The translations under genes and the position numbers were made by a program. From the NCBI GenBank assembly GCA_963921825.1, contig OY997589.1, positions 85,544,523 to 85,608,522 of the forward strand: 64,000 bases of DNA, written 5' to 3'. The notes below the pieces were generated by a model that had not been told where the DNA came from, did no database searches, and worked only from the letters and a program-made list of their open reading frames with translations. Source of the stretch: Erodium maritimum (Eukaryota > Streptophyta > Magnoliopsida > Geraniales > Geraniaceae). Positions 53,301 to 64,000 of the stretch are shown in pieces; positions within the stretch are counted from its first letter, which is position 1, and each line of letters begins with the position of its first letter.

Positions 53301-55916
53301 TTGGGCTTGTTCTATTGAGGGCTTCAACTTTGGCCCCGAAGTTGCTTCCAATGTGATAAACTTGGGGGTTTTACGAGTGTTCCAAGGTGGACAAGCCTCC
53401 AACATCTGGATCACTTCATCTGCACCTTCCTGTGGAGATACACACAATTCGTCAATATTTTCTACTAAACATGCCTCAAGAGGAGTCTCAAATTCACACA
53501 TATCAAAATTCTCTTGAATAACATGATCATAAGCATCGATTCGAAAACATGTATTATCAGGACTAGCATGTTTCATAGATTTAAACACATTGTAGACTAC
53601 TTCTTCCTGACCATATCTCAAGGTCAACTTACCTTGTTCCACATCTATAAGGGCTCGAGCCGTGGCCAAAAATGGCCTACCCAAAATCAGTGGAATCTCA
53701 TAGTCCTCAGCCATATCCAAGATTATAAAATCAGCAGGAAATATAAATTTACCTACTTTGACTAACACATCCTCAATAATACCTCTTGGATATTTTATAG
53801 ATCTATCTTCTAGTTGTAGGGTTACTGATGTTGGTATAGGTTCCTCTCCTAATCCCAATTTCTTAAAGACAGATAAGGGCATTAAATTTATGATTGCTCC
53901 TAAGTCACATAAGGCTTTAGCAAAAGATAATTTCCCCATCTCACATGGCAAAGTGAAACTACCTGGGTCCTTAAGTTTGGGGGGTAACTTATTGAGTAAA
54001 ACTGCAGAGCATTCCTCAATAAGATTCACTGTCTCATGTTCCCCTAATTTTCTCTTGTTCGTAATGATATCTTTAAGAAATTTAGCATAAATTGGCATAC
54101 TCTGTATAGCATCAAGAAAAGGTATATTGATTTCTAACTTCCTAAACATGTTCAGAAATTTAGAATATTGCTTATCTAATTTATTTTTCTTCCACACAGA
54201 GGGAAAAGGAAGAGGTGGAGTCCTCGTTTCTGTCTCAACCAAGGACTCCCTTACCTTCTTACCTTTGGCGGGCCTTTGATCCTCAGTAGACTCTGAGCTT
54301 TCATTCTGCTTCAGTTCCTCAACATTGTCTTCTTGCTCTGGAGTCTTTGCTACCTCTGGTCCCTCTTCTGTCACAGGTCCTTCTAGCTGCTTCCCGGACC
54401 TCAAAGCTATTGCATGATCCCCTTCCCGAGGATTCTTCTCTGTATTGCTGGGTAGGCTTCCAGGTGCTCTCGTATGCATAGCTTGGGACAATTGCCCAAC
54501 CTGAGTCTCCAGAGCTTGGAAACGAGCGCAGGTCATCTTTTTCTCTTCCTCGTCTCTCCTATTCTTCTCTTCGTCTTTCTTATTCTTTTCTTCAAATTAA
54601 GTCAAAAGTGAGAGCATCATCTTTTCCATCTTTGAGGAAGACTCTTGGGAATTGGCATTCTGGGTATTCTGTTGATACTGCTGATTTTGGTTCCTCTGTT
54701 GATAACCCTGCCCTTGAGATCTTTGTGGATAACCATGGGGATTTGAATTATGTCCCTGAGGTTTCCATGAGAAATTGGGGTGATTCTTCCACCCTGAATT
54801 ATAAGTGGACGAGTATAGGTCATTTATCGACAGATCAATCTTGGCCTTGGATATGCCCTCCAAGTAGTTTGCAGTTTCCTTCTGTGATGGATCACCCATT
54901 TGATCGAATTAACCGAACTGCCTTTGTATATGATCCACCTTTTGTGTCATGATTTGCATATGTTCCATCATCTTGTGCATAATCGAGGAGTCTACTGCAT
55001 TGACTGTGCCTGGTACCGCTCCTCTCTCAGAGTGCCATGCATTGTTGGACACCATCAAATTCAGAAGTTCAACAGTTTCTTCTGGTGTCCTTTGTACAAA
55101 AGACCCACTCGCTGCGGAGTCCAACTAAGCTTGACTTCCTGGATTCAATCCCGCATAGAAAGTCTGCATGTATAACCACAAGGGGATGCCATGATGGGGA
55201 CATTTCCTCAGATAACCTGAGAACCTTTCCCATGCCTCAACCAGCGACTCATCACCTTGTTGTTTGAATGAATTAATTGATGCTCTTAGCTGTACTGTTT
55301 TCTTTGGAGGAAAGTATTGGTTCAGAAATAGGGTTGCCAGCTGATCCCAGGTTCTGATGGTTCCCATTGGAAAGGATCTTAAGCAATGACTCGCTTTATC
55401 TTTCAATGAGAAAGGAAAATCTAGGAGCCGTATTGTCTCTTCTGTGACTCCATTCGTCTTGAATGTAGCGCAGATCTCTGAAAATATTGTCATATGGCCC
55501 AGAGGATCCTCGTGTGCATTCCCATGAAATGGGTCACTCTTTAGCAGATGCAAGAGTGAGCTATCAATCTTGAATTGATTGGTTGCAATTGTTGGGATTG
55601 CAATACTTGATCCACCCCCTATAGAAAAGGGGGTACCGTACTCCATCAGTACCCTTTGTCTTGGTGCTGCTTCAATCACAAGTAGATTGTTTCCTTGCTG
55701 CCCCAAGATTGCTTATTGATTCCTACTAGGAGGTTGTGGCGTGTGCTCATCTGTGCCATCTTGCCTCAACTGATTGATCAGTTCATTCGGGTCGTTCCCA
55801 GGTGGGAGGTTCATTGTAGCTGCTTTCCTCTCCCTTCTCAATAGCCTAGCGTTCCTCTCAACTTCTTCAAGATCTGCAGTAAATAGGCTCGGAGACTGGT
55901 GAGATCGCAAGTGCAT
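50394..55916 (-). pseudogene. Athila gag-pol polyprotein, one frame with eight nonsense codons
   Basis: A single reading frame of 1,841 codons runs from ATG 55916 to 50394. Domains in order: gag (RTWDQLATLFLNQYFPPKK, EAWERFSGYLRKCPHHG), a Gln-rich linker, protease (LCDLGAIINLMPLSVFKKLG; GRPFLATARALID), reverse transcriptase ([39 protein letters not shown]), RNase H ([27 protein letters not shown]), integrase zinc finger and core ([47 protein letters not shown]) and a C-terminal domain (VLLYNSKLKLIAGKLVSKW). Stops lie at 55713, 55125, 54909, 54597, 53058, 51579, 51429 and 50664 (lowest base of each). No frameshift is needed. The protein products make and integrate cDNA of the element. Confidence 0.92.
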
Positions 55917-55991
55917 AAAAACAAAATAAAAATAAAAATAAGTGAAACAGTCTCAACACAGATTAGAAATATAAAGTGTTGCCTTAGTTGC

Positions 55992-56009
55992 TCCCCGGAA
56001 ACGGCGCCA
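55992..56009 (-). promoter_or_regulatory. Athila primer binding site
   Basis: The minus strand reads TGGCGCCGTTTCCGGGGA, six bases from the 5' LTR. It is one base from the TGGCGCCGTTGCCGGGGA site known for Athila elements (tRNA-Asp type). Confidence 0.85.
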
Positions 56010-56015
56010 TTAACT

Positions 56016-57505
56016 TAACGCCCTGAGAATTAACTCACAAAAAGGGCGCGACAAGCGCATCGGTCGTCAAGTAGTAAATCGGTTTTAAGTCCGATTATCG
56101 TACCCAAGGGAGCAGTAACACAGTCACTCGATTTATAATCTGTTATTAATCTGTTTCTAAGAATTGATTGGTTTTCGTTTTGAAAGTTCTAAACAACAAA
56201 TTGCAAAGCAAATTGAAATAAACTAAGAGAAAATTTCAAGTGTTGTGAAATTCAAGAAAGAAAGGCGATCTAGGACTTTTAACGGGGTCACAATATGACT
56301 ATTGACTCGCAGGGGTTTGTGTTTACATGTGAAAATAAGGTCAGTTTAAAGGTAACGGAAGTTCTCTCGCTGGTCCTAAACATCTTTCGATCGAATTAGG
56401 TCCCTAGTATAATCTGACCACCTAGTTATTTATAATCTAGGTGTAGTGAGACATACAACATTACGATTCATGAACTTCTCTAACTTTCGGTTTATACGCC
56501 TATAGCTGTTACACTCGTGTTAACCTAACTTTATTAGAGACTAGATTTAAACCCGAGTTACATAATCCTTAGTCCTTTTATCACTCTCAGCTTTCAATTA
56601 TTGAGTGCTAAAACCTAATCAACTATCAAGCGGCCAGTTTGATGAAGCATTAAATCCAAATTATGTAAACATTATTCTAAACACAAATTGCACAATGTAA
56701 CTGCAAACCCATTGAATCAATTACTCATATTGCTTCCCCTAGCCCTAGATCAATGGAAGCTTAGCTCATGATGGAGAAGAAGAACAAGCAAAGTGAAGAA
56801 GAAGGCATATAGATAAACATAGTATAATTGAGTTTGATACACAATACCCAAGTATGAAATGTAAAATCACAATAGTCTTCAATCCTAGCTCTAAGATGCA
56901 CTCTTCTTCCTTCAAGCTCCAAGCCCTAGCTCCAAAGTTCTTCTTTTTGCTCCCAAAATTCGTAACCCTTGCAAATAAGTCTTCAATTAGTATATATAGG
57001 GCACTTGAAAAACGCAGGTCTGAACCCGCGTGGCCCGAAGCATGGCATGGAACGGGTTGCTCGTCGGCCCTCTGGGTGATACGGACAGGGTGGCTCGCCG
57101 GCCCTCTGGGTGATACGGAACGTATCACTTAGAGGATCCGGAGCGAGAGCTTGGGCTCTATTTCTTCTAGGCGCCCGGTTGGCCGCACGAAACGGGCTAC
57201 GCCCCGGTACGGTAAGTCGCACGGAACGTGCTTCTCCCCGGCCCGGTTAGCCATACGGACCGTGTGGATCAGAGGATCCGCTCAGTCGATCCTGGTTCTC
57301 TTTGTTCGGGCTTCTGTCGTGTAGCTGCTCGGCTCATCTGCGCTGATAAATACCCTTGTTTCGCTCCAATTACTCGGAAACTCTAGAATCGGGGCTCACT
57401 GCACGAAAGTAAGAAGAAATGCATTAAACAACCAAATCCCGGGACCGAAAAACTTAAGATGTGGGCTTAAAAACATTGAAAACGATACATTTTGTGTCCA
57501 CATCA
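56016..57505 (-). repeat. 5' LTR of the Athila element
   Basis: 1,490 bp. The gag-side terminal dinucleotide is TA instead of TG. Relative to the 3' LTR it lacks one 36-bp unit and has an extra 12 bp near 56143. A TATATATAC motif on the minus strand near 56991-56999 is the likely promoter. Confidence 0.93.
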
Positions 57506-57510
57506 CACGG

Positions 57511-58229
57511 GTCCTTGAAGAACAACATATTGCAACGACGATGCAACAATATATTAGATTAAATGTATTTCTCACATGTAAAATTAATTTGAAGTAATAA
57601 TTTTTTCATCAGCTCGGTTTTATTAAAAGTATATTCTTCAAAGAGAATGTACAAATCACAAGTACAAGAAAGACCATGACCTAAGAAACAATTACAAAGA
57701 AACTCTCAAAAGAGCTAAAGGGATAAAGCCCAAAATCTAAAGAGGACTACAAACCCAAATATTTTTCTCGACGTATATAATAATCATTGGTTTTTTACTC
57801 GATTTCTTATTATTATGAAATATTGTGGAGTCGAGTCTCTTTTTGAGATATTTCTCGATGATTATAGTAATTTTATAGATAATTAAATTTAAATTGACAA
57901 TTGTCTCAAACACTAACTAAACTTAAAGCTTAAAATAATTATAGTTTTGAATTTATAAACAATGAGTTAAATTACACTTTTATAAAGATTTAAAAAATTA
58001 TTAGAATTTATAATCATTATAATAAAAATACATAATTTTATAAATAGAAACAAAATAAAAATTAAATAAGGATTATCTCTTCTTTTTTAATTTTTTTAAG
58101 GGGGGGGGGGACTAAAAAATCTTTATTTTATGGAATAAAATATAAAAATATAAGTAATATTTTTGTTTTCCCAAAAGTTTGAGGGGGGCACGTGCCCCCC
58201 TGGACCCTAGCTGAACCCGCCACTGCGCC
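57511..58229. other. AT-rich spacer with a LINE tail fragment and a hAT-type end
   Basis: 57601-57775 opens TTTTTTCATCAGC and looks like a minus-strand LINE 3' end. On the minus strand 58186-58224 reads CAGTGGCGGGTTCAGC and a CCAGGGGGGCACG-type block, as at one end of plant hAT-like elements. Neither has a defined partner or duplication. Confidence 0.4.
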
Positions 58230-59868
58230 TATCCCATCCAGTTGACCTCGCATACCACGCCTGGTGCGGGGTTTAACTACGGGTGGGAGTGGGTAGCTTT
58301 TCCACAGCCATCAGCGCCTCTTCTCCTCCCCACCCTTCTTGTGGTTCCGGTGACTCAGAATCTGATCGTCATGCCCCCTCGCCCTCTCTTTCCCGGCTTG
58401 CCTGGTATTCTTCCGTCTGGTCTGCAATCCATACAACCACCATCACCCCCTTCCTCTCTCTCACAGATCTCAGCCGGGCCTCCTTGGTCGCCGGGCGCTG
58501 CGACCCCGCCGGGGTTCTTTGGTCTGGGAGGATCGCCCCCCAACCCCCTTGGTACTACTGTTTATCGTCAGTATTGGGAACGTCGTAGTTGGGCGCGGCG
58601 GGTCTTGATGTCTTCGGCTGCAAGTTACCGGTCCTCTCCACGTGGGTCGAACCATACCCCTTTCTTCAGGGACCGTCAGCACCAAGAACTCGCTCTGGTG
58701 CCTAGGGGGCCTGCTACCAGTTCTAGGGTTTCATCTCAGCCAAGGCCGCTGCGACATCCGCCCCCTCACCTTCCGTTGGGGACGATCTGGGACGTTACGG
58801 AGCTCTCGGCGGCCATCTTGGTCACATCGGTAAACGCTCGTACTTGGGGCTGGACCTGTGATCGAGATGGGATGAGGTGGAACATGGTGGAGACATCTTC
58901 CCTTAGGGTTTCTTGATACTAGGTCCGGAAACGAACGAGGGAATGGATACCGGATGCCGGACCAAAGCCCCGAGAAGTTCCTGCTCTGGCTCCTGCTGTG
59001 GATAGGGGTCGGCGAGCGTCAGCGCACCGTCGGGGTCTGCTGCGTTATGCACCGGTGGGCGGCCATCGTCATTACTAGCGTCGTCCGCATCTGATGACTA
59101 TGGGTGTAGTACGCACCGCCCGCGGTGGAGCTCTGGGGGATGATGACCTGCGGCCATTAACATTGAACCCGCTGCTTAACGCTAGTTTATCTCGATGTGG
59201 GAAAATCGGCATAACAATGGACCCGCTACCTAATCTGGGTCCCGGGATTACCAATCGGGATACTAGCTGGACGACCGTGCTAGGCCGCCCTAGATGGTCC
59301 TCTATCTCTCTCCCGGACCCACCTGTATAATGGTCGATCGGGGGGGGAAGGGATCAGCTCTCTGCTGATTCGATTGCTGCCCCTTGGTCATTCTAGACTG
59401 GAGGGTTCTGGGTAGAGGGAGTGCCCAGGCTGAAGAGCACCATGTTGAAGTTCCGGCGTCCGGGCATCAAGCGGGTGGGGCTACTGGAGATATGAAGATG
59501 GGTGCGCCTAGCGTGGCACGGGATAACTTATCACAAGCGGGGAAGAAGCCCCGCCGGGAGGGATGAAGCATCGACAGAGCATCGGGGACTTGCCCTGGGA
59601 GGGGTCCCCAGACGATGCTTTGTCTCCCACCATCACTATTACCGTCGAGGTCGGTTCGGATCTCCAGTACCCCGTTCCCCCCACCCATATTTTGTCATTG
59701 CCTATGGGACACCAATTCAAAACCGTCAAAGACGGTTCTATTGTGAAAATAATAGCGAACATTTTTAAATGTTCTTGTCCTGTTCTTCGTGGTCAGAGAG
59801 CCTCCGATGCACTTTATTATCATTCTACAAATTGATTAATGAAATTCTGCACCATTCGCTCAAAAAAA
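58230..59868 (+). mobile_element. Non-autonomous LINE-type retroposon with ORF1 remnant
   Basis: The GC-rich 5' half has an open frame (58242-58916) without a named domain. Then comes GCGGGGAAGAAGCCCCGCCG, encoding KKPRREG and a stop near 59566, the ORF1 end seen in sister copies. The 3' tail (GAGGTCGGTTCGGATCTCC ... ATTGATTAATGAAATTCTGC) matches the copies at 28.4-30.6 and 20.6-21.6 kb and ends in A7. There is no ORF2. A target duplication was not found. Confidence 0.65.
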
Positions 59869-61318
59869 CTCAATTGAAATCATTAATCACTAAATCTATC
59901 TTAATTCTAATGAATATGCCCAACTTCCGCATGTTCATGAAGAGGGAGATCGGACGGAAACGTCGACCCTCATTGTCATGAGCGTTTTGGTGTACCTCTA
60001 CAACTTCTTCAAGACCAAGCTAACTTCTGCGTCAAAGACGCGTTGTAGGAGACGTGAGCGCTGCTGCAATGACTCCTGCATCAAAGACGTGTTGTAGAAG
60101 ACGTTGCAGGCGCTACAACGACACCGCTGCAACTATGGCTGCGGATGCTCTTAATCAGAACCCTGTCGTAAGAGACCTTGTACTACAAGGACTGTTTAGA
60201 GAGGATCTTTATGGTTGGGGCTAGCAAAAGCCCGTGAATGGCTCTTATGGGCTTTTGAATTAGAGCAAATGTAGAGAAGCTCAAATGTTATCTTTTCATG
60301 TGAATTTTAGGATCAAACGGTCATAAAACATCACAAAGGCAGAGAGGAACTGTGGATTGATTGGTCGGTAATCGGTTTAAACCAACTGACCACAACCGGT
60401 AAATTCACCGAAAGTTATGGTTCCGAGTGGTCCGATGGTGGTCGGTTTAATGGTTTCGGTAATCAGTTTAAACCCACTGACCTCAACCGGTAACTTCACC
60501 GAAAGCAATGTAGAGCTTTGCAATTGAACTTTGAAAAAACCAAACTCAATGTCCAAAGCGTTCCATGTATTCACTATACAAACTTATTCTGATCTTAAAG
60601 CAAAAGAGAACTGAACTACGAACTATCCTTCAAGCAACTCAGACTTATACCACACCATATTGCTCCCATCACTATCTCTGCAACAACAAAACAAATCAAA
60701 GAGACCATTTAAGCTTCAATCCGATCAGAATTTGCAGACTCTACAAAATGTAAAAGCACCTCCCATGAAGGACTAAAAGGTCGGGCGATTTAGCGAAAAA
60801 ACGAGATTCATAGTGGCAATTTGCAAACGATTTTATGGGACGATTTCAGTCGGGCGAAGGTTTCATCGCCCAAGCCTGGACAAATTGCCAACAACTGCAT
60901 TCGCCCGGCCAGATGGAATCGGCCCTGTGGCCCACTTGTTTCGATAAATCTGAACCTACCCTTTAATTTTCCGTATAAGTAACACACTTCTTGTCCCTAT
61001 AAAAAAACCCTCTACTAAAACCAATGTATTTTCCGTTTCAGTTTTCCTCCCTATAATTTCAATTAGCCCCGGTCGGAGTTGTTTGCATTGTGTAACTGTT
61101 TCAATTAGCCCGGGTTTTTCGGTTTCACTCTCTCCCGGAGAAACTCGATTGGAGATGCTTACTAATGTATGTGTATGCTAGTGTTTGTATTTAACGGGCA
61201 ATTCAAAATTTTGAACTTCGGATCACAGGAGTCAAAAACTCAGACTCAATGGATTGTAATGAGCCTAATCGTAAGTCTAACCAATTGCCTGAACTGAGCT
61301 AGATTAGAGGGTAAGAAG
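59869..61318. other. Intergenic region with small repeats and one Harbinger-type end
   Basis: 60133-60150 read inward on the minus strand is GAGCATCCGCAGCCATAG, followed by TTA, so a Harbinger-like right end without a visible left partner. A near-duplicate block with GCGTCAAAGACGCGTTGTAG and GCATCAAAGACGTGTTGTAG lies at 60028-60115. A block of about 85 bp with CCGGTAA.TTCACCGAAAG occurs twice (about 60375-60510). No gene is seen. Confidence 0.5.
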
Positions 61319-62291
61319 TTAAGATCCAAGGCCTTTACTTTCTTTCGTGTTTGCTACATTTTCTCGGCAACCAAACAGTGATGAAGCAGAGAAGTTTACC
61401 TTTCCGGTCTCCGGCAACTCCTCGACCTTGTACATGTCTTCCGAAACCTCAGTCAACCACAATCCAGGGAACAGAGACTGCAATAAGCAATGAAACAACA
61501 CCAAATCAGAATCAATCTCAAAAGATCCGAAACCAAAATAAAATATCTGAGAAATGGGTTTTCGATTTTGGGATTTGAGTTTCACTCACATCCAATTGTT
61601 TCTGTACAATCTTAGCCCTCTTCTTCGGCCGCCGCGGCGGCCTCTCGCCGAGCATCGCCGCGTAGTCGTCGTCGATCTCGCTCCTCGACAGAGTCACAGA
61701 AAACTTCGGCCTCTCCTTCTCCGGCGAGCCCCTCAGGCGAGGCGAATTGGCGGCGGCGAAGCCGTCGCTATAACTTGGGGTTCTCTCCTCCGGCTTCACT
61801 CCGGCGACGGGCTCCTTGCACGCCGCCCTCCGCGTCCTCAAATTCCACGGCCGCGCCTCGCCGGCCGGCGGCGAAACGGGCATTTTCTCCGCCTCCCCTT
61901 TTCTCAAAATCGCATCTTTCATCTTGCTCGCCGCCGTCTTCAGATCGAGCGTGAGCTTCTCCCTCACCGCCTCGATCCCGTCCTCGCCGTCGAACTTCGA
62001 TTTCGACCCCCTCACCGTCGAATCCCTCACCGACAACCGCTTATAATCCGCCGCCTCGCGGCGGCGAGACCCAGAAGCGAGCGAAGAGTCGGCGAATCTG
62101 GAAGCTGGAGAGCGCCGATCGGCTCCGCCGCCGCCGGATTCGACCTTCATACACCGGAGGTACTTCTGATTCCCCCACCGCAAGCACGGGAGTGTGAAAT
62201 CGTGGAGCGGCTTCGACCTCTCCGGACCCATCGCCATCGATTCTCTGCTGAGCATGCGCCGCCTCTCCTCGGCCACGCCGGAAAACACCAT
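61319..62291 (-). CDS. DUF1639-family protein, two exons
   Basis: Exon 1 is 62291-61590 and exon 2 is 61477-61319, joined at GGAT/GTGAGT and TTGCAG/TCTCTG in phase 0 for 286 residues. The family core spans the junction: LGERPPRRPKKRAKIVQKQL then D, then SLFPGLWLTEVSEDMYKV. The N-terminal part is polar and Ser/Arg-rich, with a conserved-looking FTLPCLRWGNQKYLRC. Family proteins are plant-specific and of unknown biochemical role. Reading exon 1 through the donor gives a false C-terminus. Relatives often stop soon after ETGK, so a further intron at the GTAAAC after GK (about 61405) with a short last exon is a possible alternative to the 23-residue extension. Confidence 0.85.
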
Positions 62292-62464
62292 TTACCGACG
62301 GCGACGATTCGCCGACGACGCTGACGGAGTTTCTGAAACAGACCCTCGATCCTGTTTGGCTGGAGGGAAAATCCCAAGAGATAAAAAGAGGATTTTTCTC
62401 GAGAATTTTTTTGATCTGAACGATTTTTTTTTCTCTCGCGTGTCGCCGGGAAACGGAACTCCAC

Positions 62465-62476
62465 AGTTTATATACG
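62465..62476 (-). promoter_or_regulatory. TATA box of the DUF1639 gene
   Basis: The minus strand reads CGTATATAAACT about 175 bp before the ATG, a normal spacing if the 5' UTR is about 140 bp. Confidence 0.55.
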
Positions 62477-62810
62477 AAAAGATGAGAGCGGTTTTAACGT
62501 TCGGGTTGTGGAATGGCCCGACGGCTAAATTGCGCTTGATGCGTAGGTTGCGTATGATATGGATATTTTTTGTTTAAAAATTTTATTTTTCATTTTTCGG
62601 AGTTGTTTACGGTTGAGATGAGAGCATGGTTTTCAGCTACTCGTCACAGTCGTAGATCTGGAGTCGTTTTGTTTTGTTATATCTTTGGTCCAATTGTTTG
62701 AGTCCTTTATATTATTATTTTTGGAACATTTAGATTCTGTTTTGTTAATATTATAGAAATTAATCTAGGAAGTTAATGATGTCATACTATCTATTGATTT
62801 ATCAACTTTT
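62477..62810. other. Upstream intergenic DNA of the DUF1639 gene
   Basis: AT-rich, no gene seen. Confidence 0.35.
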
Positions 62811-63240
62811 TTTTTACAGAGGAATGGTAATTTTATTAAGACAGTAAAGTAAACAAGTGTTTGTCTGGCGACAAACCTCTTACAAACCAGTAAACTAAAG
62901 ATAAATAAACTGAGACATAAATGCTGAGAAATAAATTGTGGTCATATGCAAAGAGGTGGTCGGGGGGTTGACTACAGTAGCATCCATAGATACCGATACA
63001 GTGTGCTCCAACCATAAAATACTGATCGAGCAGACCAGGTGAAAACTGAACAGTGGTGGACTGATAACTCCCCCGGTAAGTCAGCGTGCGTCGTCCTCCC
63101 TTGAGTGATAGGTGTAGGGCTCCTGAACGCGGGATTGCTGACCCCGAAGTGGTGGGGGAGCATCTTGTCGATTGTTGGCAGAACCATTGCCTCCAATCTG
63201 TCAGGGAGAAGGTACAGTCGACCAACCCCTCCTGGACCCC
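62811..63240 (-). mobile_element. Probable LINE 3' fragment
   Basis: A T run followed by ACAGAGGAATGGTAATTTTATTAAGAC suggests a minus-strand poly(A) insertion. Frames to 63225 have no firm domain. The right boundary is not defined. Confidence 0.4.
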
Positions 63241-64000
63241 TAGACACTCATTCCTGGAGGAAGTGATAATGATGTCAGATATCTAAGGAGGTCCTTAGAA
63301 AAATAAAGAGCCTTGGGATCGAGTTGTGTCCGGCTGTGACTGGTCAGGGTGTGCCTCCGTTGACGCACCTCCTTGCTCGCCCTCGTGCTCATTGGATCTG
63401 ACGAGGCTGTTTTGGAGACCTCGCCTCTATTTTCTCTGTGTGATTCGTCACTACAAGAATGGGTCTCTTCATTTGGGCCGGGGGATACATGGCCAAGACT
63501 GTACCCGTGAGTCGTTCCTTGATCTTGGCCATGCGTCTCGTCCCCACTCCCAGGGTCGGGGCCTTATCCAGAGAGGCTTGCAATTTGCTGGAGGTAACGG
63601 GAACGTCTCCTGATTAGGTAAGAGATCATGTGTTACCATGTCCTCTAACGTCCAAACCTTCATTGTTGTTGGGAGTAGTGGATCTGATAGAGAGGAAGTG
63701 CGCTTCCAGCTTCAAGGACACGGTGGTGAGTTAGGCAAGAGATCATGTGTCAGGATGGAAGAGACAGGTCGATGCGTCCCAAAACCCGACGAAAAATAGA
63801 GTCTAGGCGGATGACTGGGGGGAGGGGGGTACCCGATGCCGAATGGGGTCCGACCAATCCCAACGGACCTCCCTGCGCAGGTTGAGAGGTTCCTCAATCA
63901 TCATCGACAGATCGAAGCAGGAGACCGAGAGAGCTCTCGTTTTGTGTTATTATGGTCATGCAATGTCGAGGTTCCCGATGAACCAATAGTGGAAGTAGAA
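63241..64000. mobile_element. Probable LINE-type retroposon, continues past the window
   Basis: The GC content and short broken frames resemble the other ORF1-type retroposons. A short block, AAGAGATCATGTGT, occurs at 63619 and 63738. The assignment is weak. Confidence 0.3.

Larger units (their letters stand above)
44430..57505 (-). mobile_element. Complete Athila-type Ty3/gypsy retrotransposon, 13.1 kb
   Basis: The 5' LTR is 56016-57505, the primer site 55992-56009, gag-pol 55916-50394, a third ORF 49400-48219, long non-coding 3' DNA, the polypurine tract 45944-45957 and the 3' LTR 44430-45943. A perfect CACGG duplication lies at 44425-44429 and 57506-57510. Element order, the DLGA protease, the FMDD reverse transcriptase and an extra ORF after integrase identify Athila. 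The LTRs differ by a few percent by eye, so insertion is fairly recent. Gag-pol has eight nonsense codons and no frameshift, so this copy is inactive. Confidence 0.93.

Noticed and set aside
61554..62577. 256-codon plus-strand frame and others over the DUF1639 gene
   Set aside because: They are antisense shadows of a GC-rich coding exon; the minus strand has the family motif and consistent splicing.

Overview
This window is nuclear DNA from a flowering plant, almost certainly a eudicot. The evidence is plant-type gene families (a PUT/LAT polyamine transporter, a DUF1639 protein, the nucleoporin GP210, an R2R3-MYB exon), GT-AG introns, and dense nested Ty1/copia, Ty3/Athila, LINE, PIF/Harbinger and MULE-type elements. 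I see no rRNA gene, no CRISPR array and no bacterial signal, and I support no tRNA gene. The species cannot be named from sequence alone.

Layout. 1-6.1 kb: two small LINE-like retroposons, a dead Harbinger transposase and unassigned AT-rich DNA. 6.2-7.65 kb (minus): an intact single-exon polyamine transporter gene. 7.73-10.0 kb: a Harbinger-type element with an intact two-exon ORF1 gene and no transposase, ending 77 bp from the transporter start codon. 10.2-15.9 kb: an R2R3-MYB exon fragment, then a minus-strand Copia element split by a 3.5-kb solo LTR whose 5-bp target duplication is preserved. 17.4-34.0 kb (plus): nine in-frame exons encoding the C-terminal part of the nuclear pore membrane protein GP210. 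Its introns hold at least ten mobile elements. 34.4-40.6 kb: a minus-strand retroposon carrying two solo LTRs. 40.6-44.4 kb: an ORF1-bearing retroposon, a Copia tail and a TRIM. 44.4-57.5 kb: a complete 13-kb Athila-type Ty3 retrotransposon (minus) with both LTRs, PBS, gag-pol, a third ORF and a CACGG target duplication. 58-60 kb: another ORF1-type retroposon. 61.3-62.3 kb (minus): an intact two-exon DUF1639 gene. 62.8-64 kb: LINE-derived remnants.

The genes do not form an operon or pathway. Three look able to make a protein: the transporter, the Harbinger ORF1 and the DUF1639 gene. GP210 keeps frame and splice sites but only its 3' part is here. Most boundaries below rest on target-site duplications that I read directly, so the order of several insertions can be inferred. 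The most notable patterns are: (a) LINE-type retroposons that carry ORF1 and a 3' end but no reverse transcriptase; (b) an Athila gag-pol frame broken only by nonsense codons; (c) a GP210 3' end stretched over 16.7 kb by insertions with splicing signals intact. I found no clearly new biological system.
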